DNA of 64,000 bases, taken from contig CAWDXO010000009.1 of assembly GCA_963806335.1 (NCBI GenBank), forward strand, positions 248,001-312,000, in the 5' to 3' direction. Positions 41,146 to 50,555 of this stretch are shown piece after piece. The first letter of the stretch is position 1; the number at the start of each line of letters is the position of its first letter. Source of the stretch: Palsa-504 sp963806335. GTDB taxonomy: Bacteria > Actinomycetota > Actinomycetes > Streptosporangiales > Streptosporangiaceae. The translations under genes were made by a program, and so were the position numbers. A model generated the notes under the pieces. The model saw only the letters and a program-made list of their open reading frames with translations. It did no database searches and had not been told where the DNA came from.

Positions 41146-44100
41146 TTAGCCGGAGTGGGTGCGGACGGTCAGGTGGCTGCCACCCTGGCCCTTGTGCACG
41201 CGGACCTGGGCGGGGATGCGCTGCCTCAGCTCGGCGACGTGGCTGACGATGCCGACCAGCCGGCCGCCCTCGCGCAGGCCGTCGAGTACGGTCATCACCT
41301 CTTCGAGGGTCTCCTCATCCAGGCTGCCGAATCCCTCGTCGACGAACAGCGCCTCGATCCGGGTGCCTCCGGCCTCGGCTGAGACGACGTCGGCCAGGCC
41401 GAGGGCCAGGGCCAGGCTGGCCAGGAACGTCTCGCCGCCGGACAGCGTGCTGGTGTCGCGGTCCACGCCGGTCCACGTGTCGCAGGCGAGCAGGCCGAGC
41501 CCGGACCGGCCCGAGCCGCCGCGGCGCGCGTCGGTGTGGATCAGCGAGTACCGGCCCGAGGTCATCTTGAGCAGCCGGTCGCTGGCGGCGGCCGCGACCT
41601 CCTCCAGCCGGGCGGCCAGGACGAAGGAAGACAGCGTCATCCGCAGCGTGTTGGCGCCCAGGCCGGCCGCCAGGTCGGCGAGCCTGCGGGCCTGGTCGGC
41701 GCGGGCGGCCAGCGGCTTGCGGGCGTCCAGGCGCGCGGTGAGCTGGGGGGCAAGATCGGCGAGCTGATCGGCCTTGTGCTTGGCGCGGTCCAGGGCGGCC
41801 ACGGCTTCGTCGTAGGCCTGGCGGGCGGCGTCGACGGCGGCCGTCGCGCCGGTCACGTCGGCGGCCGGGTCGAGGGCGACGTCGAGGTCGGGATCGGCTA
41901 GCAACTCCGCGACGGCCCGCGCCCTCGCCTCGTGCTCGCGGATGTCACGGTCGGTGTCCTGCCGGAAGCCGGCCTGCTGCGCGCGTCGCGGGCATCGCCG
42001 GGGTTCCCGAAGCCGGCCTCGGCGGCGGCGGTGGCGGCCAGGTCAGCGGCGCGGCGGGTGTCCGTGACGGCCCGGGCGGTCGCGTCGGCCGCGTCGGCGG
42101 CGGCCGTCAGCGCCGCGGCCGCCGCGCGCTCGCGGGCCAGCGCGGTGTCTAGGTCGAGAGCGCCGTCGAGCTGGGCCGTCAGCGCCTCACGGAGCCGGGC
42201 GGCGCGCTGGTCTGCCTCGGTGGCCTGGCGCAGTTCGGATTGGTGCTGATCGGTGAGCCCGGCCAGCCGCGTCTGGTCGTCGGCGATGGACTGGTCGAGG
42301 TCGTCGAGGGCGGACTGCGCGTCGGACAGCCGGGCCGCCGCCAGCCGGGACCCTTCGGCCGCCAGTTCCTGCCAGGTGACGTGCAGCCGGCTTGCTTCGG
42401 CCTCGAGGGAGGGGATGTCGACGGCGATGGTGAAGCCGTCGCTTTCGAGCCGGGCCGACAGGGCGGCGACGCGCTCATCGGCGGCCCCCAGTCTCGCCCC
42501 GATCGTTTCGGCCCGGTCCGAGGCGGCTGCCGCTTCGGCATCGGCGGCCTCTTCCTGCTCGCGGGTCACGCGCTTGCCCTGGAGCTCGCACAGCTCCGGA
42601 TGGTCGAGTGAGCCGCAGACGGGGCACGGGGCGCCGTCGACCAGGGCGGCCGCGAGCTCGGCGCGCATTCCGTCGAAGCGCGCCATGCGTAGCCGCCATG
42701 CTTCGCTGAGGAGCTCGTTTTGTTCCACCTTCGCGGCGAGGTAGGCCTCGGACTGCTGGGCGACGTCGGCTCGCGCCTGGACCAGCGCCGCCATGTCCGC
42801 CGCGGCCCGGTGGTACCGGTCGGCCTCGGCCTGGACGCCCGGCAGCCGTTCGGCGGCCTCGCGGGCCTGGTCACGCCGCAGGCTCAGGGTCGGACGCTGC
42901 TCGCGCCGGGCGGTGGCGTCGGCCTGCGCCGCAGCGATCTGCGCCGCCAGCACGGCCGCGCCGGCCCGGGCGCAGTCGGCGGTGTCGTCCTCCTCCGCCG
43001 CCTGTTCCGACAGGGACCGCAGGGCCTCCAGCCCGGCCTTTCGTGACGTGCCCCTGGGCGCCTGCGCGCAGTTCGGCGGCGGTGGCGGCCGGCCCGGCGG
43101 CGCCGGGGAGGCCGGCTACCGCGGTACGGGCCCGTTGTTCGGCGCCGTGCGCATCCGCCAGCGCGCGTGCAGTCCGCTCGGCCTCCTCGAGCGCGGGGGT
43201 GACCTCGGCGGCGCGCAGGGCGGCACCGAGTTCCGCTCTCAGCTCCGCCATGGCGGGGGCGGCCTGGGCGAGCTGATCGCGGGTGCGCAGCGCGTCCGCC
43301 CGGCGGCGCTGGCGGTCGGCGAGGCGCTCCACGTCGCGCTGGTGGCCGGCGGCCTGGTCGAGGTCGGCACGGCGGGCTTGGACCTGCGCGGCGCAGGCGG
43401 TGGCTGCGGCCTCGGCGGCCGCGGCGAGCTGGACGGCCCACCGGGCCTGCGCGTCCGGGGCGCCGTCGCCCGGCTCGCCGTCTGGTCCGTTGTCCGGTCC
43501 GCCTTCTGGTCCGCCTTCTGGTCCGTCGTCCGGGCCGGGGACGCCTGCGGCCTGGGCGAGCCGGGCCAGCAGCCCGGAGATCTCGACCTCGGCGTCCTTG
43601 ACCTCGTCCGCGGTGGCCTTGCGGCGGCGGGCGAGCCACTCCTCGACCGCGTGGAACCGGTCGGTGCCGAACAGCTTCTGCAGCAGCTTCGCCCGGTCGC
43701 CGGCGTCGGCGTGCAGGAACCGCGCGAACTCCCCCTGCGGAAGCAGCACGACCTGGAAGAACTGGCCGGCCGACATCCCCATCAGGTCCCGGATTTCCTC
43801 ATCCGCCTCACCCACCCGCGTGGAGACGGCATGCCACGACGCGCCGGTGAATTCCTCGAGCAGGACCTTGGCCTGCTCGGTCGTGGTGCCCGTGCCGCGG
43901 AGCTTGCGGCGTTCCTGCTCAGGTTTACGGGTGATGCGCATCCGGCGGCCGCCGATAGTCGCCTCGAGCTGCACTTCGGTCGGCGTGCCCGGCGCCGCGT
44001 GATCCGAGCGCAGCCGCCTGGCCTTGCCTCGCTCACCGGGCACCTGACCGTAGAGGGCGAACCCGATGGCGTCCAGCAGCGTCGTCTTGCCCGCGCCCGT

Positions 44101-44208
44101 CTCGCCGTGCAGCAGGAACAGCCCCGCGGTGGCCAGGGCGTCGAAGCTGACCTCCACCGTGCTGCCGAACGCGCCGAACGCGGTCACGCGCAGCCGGTGC
44201 GGGCGCAT
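41146..44208 (-). pseudogene. sbcC: SbcC exonuclease ATPase subunit (two apparent frameshifts)
   Basis: SbcC pairs with SbcD to open hairpins and process DNA ends. The first frame (from 44208) has the Walker A GETGAGKTTLLDAIGFALYG and the Q-loop region FFQVVLLPQGEFARFL. Near 43040 it shifts to AGLEALRSLSEQAAEEDD, which carries the coiled coil and the zinc hook GAPCPVCGSLDHPELC. Near 41980 it shifts again to QQAGFRQDTDRDIREHEA and ends with STLSGGETFLASLALALGLA and ALFVDEGFGSLDEETL. All functional parts exist across three frames and would make about 1,020 residues. Either two indel errors or a recently broken gene. A GPEG-type repeat lies near 43490-43540. Confidence 0.88.
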
Positions 44209-45488
44209 CAGTCGGCCGCCTCTTCCACCCGGACGGCCTCGAATGCCTGCCTGAGCAGTTGCTGCTCGGCTTCGGTGGCCGGGGCGTGGCTGACGTGCCT
44301 GACGAACTCGGCGGCGACGGAAAGGTCATTACGGCCCGCGATCCTGGCCCGGTAGCCGCGCTCGTCGGGCGCCGCGCCGGCCGGCTCGAACGCGAGCACC
44401 AGGACATGCGGGAACCGGGATCGCAGCTTGTCCATGGCGCCCTCAGGACGGCTCGGGTCGGTGAGGGTGACGGACAGGAAGTCGTCTTGGTACCCGGCGT
44501 AGGCCGCCGAGCCGAGCAGGTCCGCCAGGCGCCCGCGGAGCAGGGTCAGCCGCCGGTAGGCGGGCGCGGGCACCTGCTCGACACGCGCGATCCCGTGGTC
44601 GTCCAGCTCGACCAGCCAGCTGCCCTTGCGGTGCGCCGCCTCGGAGAATGAGTACGGCAGCGGTGAGCCGCTGTAGCGCAGGTGCGGGGCGACCGTCTGC
44701 TGGCCGTGCAGGTGGCCGAGAGCAACGTAGCTGAATCCGTCGAACAGGGCGGCCGGCACCTGGCCGACGCCGCCGACCGTGATGTCGCGCTCGGATTCGC
44801 TGGCGGCTCCCCCGCTGACCCAGCCGTGGGCCATCACGACCCGGCGGCGGACGCCGCGGGCCTGCGCGTCGGCCCGGATACACGCGACCGCGTGCCCGAG
44901 CACTCCGGCGTGCCCCCGCGGCGCGGCGGCTTGGGGCGTTTCCGGCTCGCCAGCCGGGATCTCGCCAGCCGGGATCTCGCCAGCCTGGGTCGCGCCAGCC
45001 TGGGTCGCGCCAGCCTGGGTCGCGCCAGCCTGGGTCGCGCCAGCCTGGATCTCAGCGGCCGCGGGGAGCTCGGCGCGGACGGCATCGGGTTCGAGGTACG
45101 GGATCCCGTACACGGCCACCGCCCCGTGGCCGTCCTCGAGCATGACCGGGCGGGCCAGCGCGCCCGGCCTGGTGCGCAGGTGCACCCCGGCCTGATCGAG
45201 CAGGCCGCTGCCGAACCCGAGCCGGCGCGCGGAGTCGTGGTTTCCGCTGATCAGCACGATCCTGGCGCCGGTCGCGTTCAGCCGGAGCAGGGCGTCCTCG
45301 CACAGCTCGACGGCGTCCACGGACGGCACCGCGCGATCGTAGATGTCCCCGGCGACCAGGACCGCGTCCACCTTCTCCGTACGCACGGTCTCCACCAGGT
45401 GATCGAGGAACGCCGACTGCGCCGCCCGGAGATCGGCGCGGTGCAGCGACCGCCCGAGATGCCAGTCAGAGGTGTGCAGCATCCGCAT
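44208..45488 (-). CDS. sbcD: SbcD exonuclease nuclease subunit with repeat insertion
   Basis: Mre11-type Mn-dependent nuclease acting with SbcC. The phosphoesterase motifs are all present: LHTSDWHLGRS near residue 4, VAGDIYDRAVP near 47, LISGNHDS near 78, VVMAHGWVSGG near 195 and VALGHLHGQQ near 230. An insertion of repeated ATQAG/EIPAG pentapeptides (about 147-181) lies between GNHD and AHG motifs, where homologues have a short loop. The ATG at 45488 begins MRMLHTSDWHLG. Stop and sbcC start share one base (TGATG). The 426-residue length is slightly long because of the insert. Confidence 0.93.
   Translation of the reverse strand: MRMLHTSDWHLGRSLHRADLRAAQSAFLDHLVETVRTEKVDAVLVAGDIYDRAVPSVDAVELCEDALLRLNATGARIVLISGNHDSARRLGFGSGLLDQAGVHLRTRPGALARPVMLEDGHGAVAVYGIPYLEPDAVRAELPAAAEIQAGATQAGATQAGATQAGATQAGEIPAGEIPAGEPETPQAAAPRGHAGVLGHAVACIRADAQARGVRRRVVMAHGWVSGGAASESERDITVGGVGQVPAALFDGFSYVALGHLHGQQTVAPHLRYSGSPLPYSFSEAAHRKGSWLVELDDHGIARVEQVPAPAYRRLTLLRGRLADLLGSAAYAGYQDDFLSVTLTDPSRPEGAMDKLRSRFPHVLVLAFEPAGAAPDERGYRARIAGRNDLSVAAEFVRHVSHAPATEAEQQLLRQAFEAVRVEEAAD
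44946..45050 (-). repeat. 15-bp coding tandem repeat, seven units (in SbcD)
   Basis: Seven 15-bp units in two related forms: CTCGCCAGCCGGGAT (two), one hybrid, and CGCGCCAGCCTGGGT (three identical, plus one with a single change). The arrangement of variants looks like successive slippage duplications. They encode the EIPAG and ATQAG runs inside the nuclease domain. Confidence 0.95.
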
Positions 45489-45615
45489 GGGCCGGACCCT
45501 AGCGGAGGGCACCGACATTACGCGGCGGTACGCGCCGGGGAGCCAGGCGGCAAATAATTTCGTCCTGTGCCATATAGCGCCGGAGGTTCGGCGCAGTTGC
45601 GTACCCTTGCTGGTC

Positions 45616-47481
45616 ATGAGCGCACCGCGCCGGTACCTGCTGCCCGCCGTCCCGGCCATGGCGCTGGTCGCCGCGCTGCTCAGCGCCTGCGGCGGATCGC
45701 CGCCACCGCAGACGACCGCGAGCGCTTACCTGGCCGACTGGGCCCGGCAGGACTGGACCGCGATGCGGCAGCTGACCGACAACCCGCCCGCCGACTTCAC
45801 ATCGGTGAACCAGGCGGAGTTCACGAACCTATCGGTCCGCCAGGCCAGCATCACCGCGGGCACGATGAAGACCAGCGGCCCGGCGGCCAGCGCGCCGATC
45901 ACCGAGCGGCTCACGCTGGCCGGCCTGGGCACCATCACTCTTAAGTCCCAATTGCACCTGGTGCAGCACGACGGGAAGTGGCTGGTCCAGTGGTCACCGG
46001 CGACGATCGCGCCGCAGCTGCGCGCCGGCGACCAGCTGGCGCTGCGGACGACCTGGCCGGCCCGCGCGCCGATCCTCGGCGCGGCCGGCGCCCCGCTCAC
46101 CACTCAGGGCCAGGTGGTGACGATCGGCGTGGAGGGGGCGCGCGTCAAGAATGCCACCACGCTGACGTCCGCGCTGGTCGCCGCAGGCGCGACCAAGCAG
46201 GAGGCCAGCAGCGCGATCGTCGCCGCGAAGGCCCACCCGACGTTTTTCGAGCCGGTCTTCACCGTGCCCCGGGCACGCTACGACCAGCTCCAGCCGACCA
46301 TCTACCCGATTCCGGGCACGGTGTTCCAGTCGAGCACCGCATTGAGCGCCATCACTCCCGGCCTGACCGCGGGGCTGGTGGGCACGGTCGGGCCGGTGAC
46401 CGCCGAGGAGCTCAGCCAGCTCGGCGCGCCTTACAACGCGCAGAGCGTGGTCGGCCAGACCGGTTTGGAACAGGCCGCGGAGCGTCAGCTGGCCGGCACT
46501 CCGGGCGCCACCGTCACCGTCGCCAGCGCCGGCGGCGCGAGCATCGCGACGCTGGCGACGCTGCCTGCGCACCCGGGCACCCCCGTCACCACCACGATCA
46601 ACCCGTCGATCCAGCGGGCGGCCGAGGCGGCGCTGTCAGGTGAGAAGAAAAGCGCCGCGCTGGTCGCGGTGCGGGCCTCCACCGGAGCGGTGCTCGCCGC
46701 GGTGTCGGTCAACTCCGGCGGCTTCGACCAGGCCATCGACGGCGCCTTCCCGCCCGGCTCGACCTTCAAGGTGATCACGTCCACCGCGCTGATCACCCAC
46801 GGGCTCACCCCGCGGTCGGCGGCCAGCTGCCCGGGCACGGCCACGGTCGACGGCGAGGTGTTCCACAACGCCGAAGGCGATACCCCGGTGAACAACCTGC
46901 TGCAGGCGTTCACCGAGTCGTGTAACACCGCCTTCATCAGGCTCGCCACGACTCACCTGGCCCCGTCGGATTTCCCGGCGACGGCGGCGATGTTCGGGCT
47001 GGGCAAGAGCGTGCGGATCGGGGTGACGGCCTACGGCGGCTCGGTCCCGCAGCCAAGGGACGCGGCTGAGGAGGCCGCGACCTCGATCGGCCAGGGCGAG
47101 GTCCTGCTTTCGCCGCTCAACATGGCGATGGTCGCCGCGGCCGCCGACACCGGGACCGCGCGGGCGCCGCGCCTGGTGCTCACCGGCTCTCCGGCGGCTC
47201 CCGCTGCTACGGGGCAGCTGCCCCCGGCGGCGATCACCGACCTGCACGAGATGATGGCCAACGTGGTATCGCACGGCACCGCGGCGGGGCAGGGCCTTCC
47301 CTCAGGTACCTACGCCAAGACCGGGACCGCGGAGTACGGGACGAAGAAGCCGCTCAAGCTCGACGCCTGGCTAATGGGCTTCAAGGGCAACGTCGCGTTC
47401 GCGGCGCTCGTCGTCAATTCCCCCGGAAACGGCGGTCCCACCTGCGGCCCGATCGTGGCCCGGTTCCTGAACGGGCGCTAG
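45616..47481 (+). CDS. Class B penicillin-binding protein (transpeptidase) with lipoprotein signal
   Basis: A 621-residue cell-wall transpeptidase. The N-terminus has a signal with lipobox-like LLSAC (Cys near 23), then an NTF2-like MecA-N domain (ASAYLADWARQDWTAMRQLT to about 140) and a PBP dimerisation domain. The catalytic motifs are S382-x-x-K385 in PPGSTFKVI, SCN at 435-437 and KTGT at 568-571. The arrangement matches the actinobacterial PbpA/PBP2a-like group with lower-affinity potential. It is divergent from sbcD and converges on the deaminase gene with a 2-bp gap. The ribosome site before the ATG is weak. Confidence 0.92.
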   Translation: MSAPRRYLLPAVPAMALVAALLSACGGSPPPQTTASAYLADWARQDWTAMRQLTDNPPADFTSVNQAEFTNLSVRQASITAGTMKTSGPAASAPITERLTLAGLGTITLKSQLHLVQHDGKWLVQWSPATIAPQLRAGDQLALRTTWPARAPILGAAGAPLTTQGQVVTIGVEGARVKNATTLTSALVAAGATKQEASSAIVAAKAHPTFFEPVFTVPRARYDQLQPTIYPIPGTVFQSSTALSAITPGLTAGLVGTVGPVTAEELSQLGAPYNAQSVVGQTGLEQAAERQLAGTPGATVTVASAGGASIATLATLPAHPGTPVTTTINPSIQRAAEAALSGEKKSAALVAVRASTGAVLAAVSVNSGGFDQAIDGAFPPGSTFKVITSTALITHGLTPRSAASCPGTATVDGEVFHNAEGDTPVNNLLQAFTESCNTAFIRLATTHLAPSDFPATAAMFGLGKSVRIGVTAYGGSVPQPRDAAEEAATSIGQGEVLLSPLNMAMVAAAADTGTARAPRLVLTGSPAAPAATGQLPPAAITDLHEMMANVVSHGTAAGQGLPSGTYAKTGTAEYGTKKPLKLDAWLMGFKGNVAFAALVVNSPGNGGPTCGPIVARFLNGR

Positions 47482-47483
47482 CC

Positions 47484-48512
47484 TTAGCCTGCCGCGCTCG
47501 TCACCTGGGCGCCGTCGGCACTGGCGGCCTGGCCCGCGAGCCAGCGGTCGACCTCGGCCTTCCAGGCCTGCTTGTCCGCGTCCGGCGCGAAGCAGGCGTC
47601 GAAGGAGTTCCGCGCCAGCCCGGCGAGCTGCTCGTCAGACCACCCGAACTCGCGGCGCACCGCCGCCAGGTTGTCGTCGATGTACCCGCCGAAGTAGGCC
47701 GGGTCGTCGCTGTTCACGGTGGCGAGCAGGCCGGCGTCCAGCATGGCGGGCAGCGGGTGGTCAGCGAGCGCGCCGACAACGCCGAGCGCGACGTTGGACA
47801 GCGGGCACACGGTCAGCGGGACCTGCTGATCGCGCAGCCTGGCGACCAGATCGGGGTCCTCCATGGACCGCACGCCGTGGTCGATCCGCTCCACGTGGAG
47901 CAGGTTGAGTGCGTCGCGAACGTACTCGGGACCGCCCTCCTCCCCCGCGTGCGCCACCAGCCGGAGGCCTTCGGCCGCCGCCATCTCGTACACCTCTTTG
48001 AACAGCGTCGGCGGGTGCCCGACCTCGGTGGAGTCAAGTCCGACGCCGATGAAGCTGTCCCGGAACGGAAGCGAGGCCCGCAGCATCGCGTCGGCCGCTT
48101 CGGGTCCCAGATGGCGCAGGAAGCACAGGATCAGGTCGGCCGAGATCCCGTGTTCGGCGGCGCCGTCGGCCAACGCGGCGGTCAGGCCGCCGAACAGCTC
48201 GGCCAGCGGCACGCCATTGGCCAGGTGCGTCTGCGGGTCGAAGAAGATCTCGGCCCGGCGCACCCCGGCCGCCGCGGCCCGGGCCAGGTAGGCGCGGGCC
48301 AGGTCGTAGAAGTCCTGCTCGATCCGCAGCACGCGCAGGTTCGCGTAGTGCAGGTCGAGGAAGGACTGCAGGCGGTCGAACCGGTACCTGGCCCGCAGCT
48401 CGCCGGCATCCGTGGTCGCTATCCAGGTGCCGTTGCGCTCGGCCAGCTGGACCAGTAGTTCGGGCTCGAGCGTGCCCTCGATGTGAACGTGCAGTTCAGC
48501 AACTGGCAGCAT
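47484..48512 (-). CDS. Adenine/adenosine deaminase
   Basis: A 342-residue zinc-dependent purine deaminase. Zinc ligands are H8 and H10 in AELHVHIEGTLEPELL, a His in RLVAHAGEEGGPEYVRDAL near 200 and Asp in TVNSDDPAYFGGY near 282. GVGLDSTEVGHPPTLFKEVY and FLRHLGPEAADAML are, as I recall, closer to adenine deaminases of the Aah1 type than to adenosine deaminases, so adenine is my preferred substrate, though most such genes are annotated add. The ATG follows GGAGG by eight bases. It stands alone on this strand. Confidence 0.88.
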   Translation of the reverse strand: MLPVAELHVHIEGTLEPELLVQLAERNGTWIATTDAGELRARYRFDRLQSFLDLHYANLRVLRIEQDFYDLARAYLARAAAAGVRRAEIFFDPQTHLANGVPLAELFGGLTAALADGAAEHGISADLILCFLRHLGPEAADAMLRASLPFRDSFIGVGLDSTEVGHPPTLFKEVYEMAAAEGLRLVAHAGEEGGPEYVRDALNLLHVERIDHGVRSMEDPDLVARLRDQQVPLTVCPLSNVALGVVGALADHPLPAMLDAGLLATVNSDDPAYFGGYIDDNLAAVRREFGWSDEQLAGLARNSFDACFAPDADKQAWKAEVDRWLAGQAASADGAQVTSAAG

Positions 48513-48610
48513 GTGGAATTCCTCCCCTGGCCAAGCCCCGCCCGCCCAGCGACCGGGGCGCCTGCAAATTACATCCTGGCGAGATTCCGCCGCAGTGGGG
48601 TAAAAGATTT

Positions 48611-48646
48611 CCATTTTTTCCCGAACGAGCGGTGGTGCTTGCTTCC
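48611..48646 (+). repeat. Dispersed CCGAACGGGCC element, copy 7
   Basis: Reads CCATTTTTTCCCGAACGAGC then GGTGGTGCTTGCTTCC. It sits in the 258-bp gap 48513-48770 between the deaminase and DUF5709 genes, which shows no gene otherwise. Confidence 0.55.
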
Positions 48647-48770
48647 GGCAACTGGATGGAAACCCGCCAGGAACTCAGGGTATGGGTCTTCCCTCTGAGG
48701 ACCTTCTGCTGTCCATCCAGTTTTTCTGCAGGTTCTTTCCTCGCTGTCTTATTCTGGCCGGCCGGTGCCC

Positions 48771-49256
48771 TCAGTCGTCGGAACGGATGTCGGTGTCGTC
48801 GTCCTCGACCACGTGGACGGCCGCCTCTTCCGCCGAGGCCGCACCGCCGGAGATCCCGGCGTCGCGCGCGACCAGATCGGCCTCGGCGGCCGGGTGGGCA
48901 CCCTCGTCCTCGGCCACCAGGCGGCCCGCCCGGGGGTCCGGGCCGTCGTCGAGCAGGAGCCCGTCGAGGTACTCCTCCGCCTCGTCCTCGTCGTCGCTGT
49001 CCTCGGGCACGTCATCGTCTTCGTCGAGGTCCAGGGCGGGATCTGGTTCCTCCTCGGCCAGCAGCTGATCGAGAGACTCCCCCGACTCCTGCTCGTCGCC
49101 CGTCGTGCCGTACCTCATCCCGGCCGACCACCGCTCCGGCGGAGCGACGCCCCGGTCGAGGGGATCGTCTTCCGGCTCGTTGATCAGCGTGTCAGACGCG
49201 TCCGCTACCTCGTAGTCCTCGAGGTCAGCGGACTCATGGCGAGTCTCGTCAGGCAT
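48771..49256 (-). CDS. DUF5709 family acidic protein
   Basis: A 161-residue protein, strongly acidic, with runs of Asp and Glu in the middle (PALDLDEDDDVPEDSDDEDE). It opens with ADLEDYEVADASDTLINEPE and contains PLDRGVAPPERWSAGMRYGT and RAGRLVAEDEGAHPAAEADL, the recurring blocks of DUF5709. Probably unstructured in part and soluble. No function is known. The ATG at 49256 is supported by AAAGGGG. It is divergent from the ABC exporter at 49509. Confidence 0.85.
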   Translation of the reverse strand: MPDETRHESADLEDYEVADASDTLINEPEDDPLDRGVAPPERWSAGMRYGTTGDEQESGESLDQLLAEEEPDPALDLDEDDDVPEDSDDEDEAEEYLDGLLLDDGPDPRAGRLVAEDEGAHPAAEADLVARDAGISGGAASAEEAAVHVVEDDDTDIRSDD

Positions 49257-49508
49257 CTTTCGCCCCTTTCTATGGGTTTCCCCCGATTGGCGGGTTCCCG
49301 CCGCGACCAGGGTCAATCATCTCGTCCGGGGATATCGATGGCCACGCCGGTCCCCGGATCGGGCGGGATGCGATGAGTATGCCCTGGCGTTCTCGTCATA
49401 TCGACTGGCTGGCGCGGACCCGGACGGTCGTTATCTGGCTCGCCGGGATCGTCGCGTTGCCGGTAGGTTCGTGGCACGGGGACGTTCGAGGACTGTTCGG
49501 GAGGAAGC

Positions 49509-50555
49509 ATGTCACAGGTCAGCGGGGGCGCCGGGGAACTGGCGATCCTCGTGGAGGGCTTGACCAAGTCGTTCGGTGATGTCCATGCGCTGCGTGGTAT
49601 CGACCTGTCGGTGCCGCGCGGGACCATCCTGGGCGTACTCGGTCCTAACGGCGCGGGCAAGACCACCGCGGTACGCATCTTGACCACCCTGCTGCTTCCA
49701 GACGGGGGGCGGGCCCTGGTCGAGGGCCATGACGTAGTGCGGGAGGCGGCCGCCGTCCGCCGGTCGATCGGGCTGGCCGGGCAGTCGGCCGCCATTCAGG
49801 AAGAGCTAACCGGCCGGGAAAACCTCGAGATCGTCGGGCGGCTTTATCACCTGAGCTGGCCACGGGCGCGCAGTCGCGCGATCGAACTGCTCGAGCAGTT
49901 CGGCTTGACGGACGCGGCCGACCGGGCGGCGAAGACCTACTCGGGCGGCATGCAGCGGCGCCTGGACCTAGCCGCCAGCCTGGTCGGTCAGCCTCAGGTG
50001 CTGTTCCTTGACGAGCCGACGACCGGCCTGGATCCCCGATCGCGGCTGGGGATGTGGGACATCATCCGGTCGCTGGTGGCCGGCGGGACCACGATTCTGC
50101 TCACTACCCAGTACCTCGACGAGGCCGACGAGCTAGCCGACGAGATCGTGGTCATCGATCACGGCCAGGTCATCGCGGCTGGCACTTCGGAAGAACTCAA
50201 GAGCAGGGTCGGCGGCGATGTGGTCGAGTTCAGCGTGCCGGACCGCGGCCGGATCGCTGATGCGGTCGCGGCGATCGCCAAGATCGACGAAGGAGAACCG
50301 CACGCCGACGCGGAAACCGGTGTGGTGAGCATCCGGGTCGGGAGCCGCGGCTCGGAGGCACTGATCGAAGCGGTGCGCAGCCTGGACGCCGCAGGCGTCG
50401 AAATCCGCGACCTCGCGTTGCGCCGGCCTTCGCTGGACGACGTGTTCCTGGCTCTGACCGGGCACGCCGCCGAGGAGGAGGAGCCGGGCGGACGCCGGCG
50501 CGGACGCCGGGGTAGCCGAGCTAGCCGCCAAGAGGATGCGAGGGCAACGTCATGA
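49509..50555 (+). CDS. DrrA-like ABC transporter ATP-binding protein
   Basis: A 348-residue ATPase for drug or natural-product export. Walker A is GPNGAGKTTAV near residue 45, the Q-loop is in GLAGQSAAIQEELTGRENLE, the signature YSGGMQRRLDLA near 144, Walker B VLFLDEPTTGLD near 164 and the switch region LLTTQYLDEADEL. The C-terminal DrrA domain (about 225-320) ends RRPSLDDVFLALTGHAAEEE, as in daunorubicin-resistance ATPases. A basic tail (GGRRRGRRGSRASRQ) follows. The ATG is preceded by GGGAGGAAG. Its stop overlaps the permease start (ATGA). Confidence 0.95.
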   Translation: MSQVSGGAGELAILVEGLTKSFGDVHALRGIDLSVPRGTILGVLGPNGAGKTTAVRILTTLLLPDGGRALVEGHDVVREAAAVRRSIGLAGQSAAIQEELTGRENLEIVGRLYHLSWPRARSRAIELLEQFGLTDAADRAAKTYSGGMQRRLDLAASLVGQPQVLFLDEPTTGLDPRSRLGMWDIIRSLVAGGTTILLTTQYLDEADELADEIVVIDHGQVIAAGTSEELKSRVGGDVVEFSVPDRGRIADAVAAIAKIDEGEPHADAETGVVSIRVGSRGSEALIEAVRSLDAAGVEIRDLALRRPSLDDVFLALTGHAAEEEEPGGRRRGRRGSRASRQEDARATS

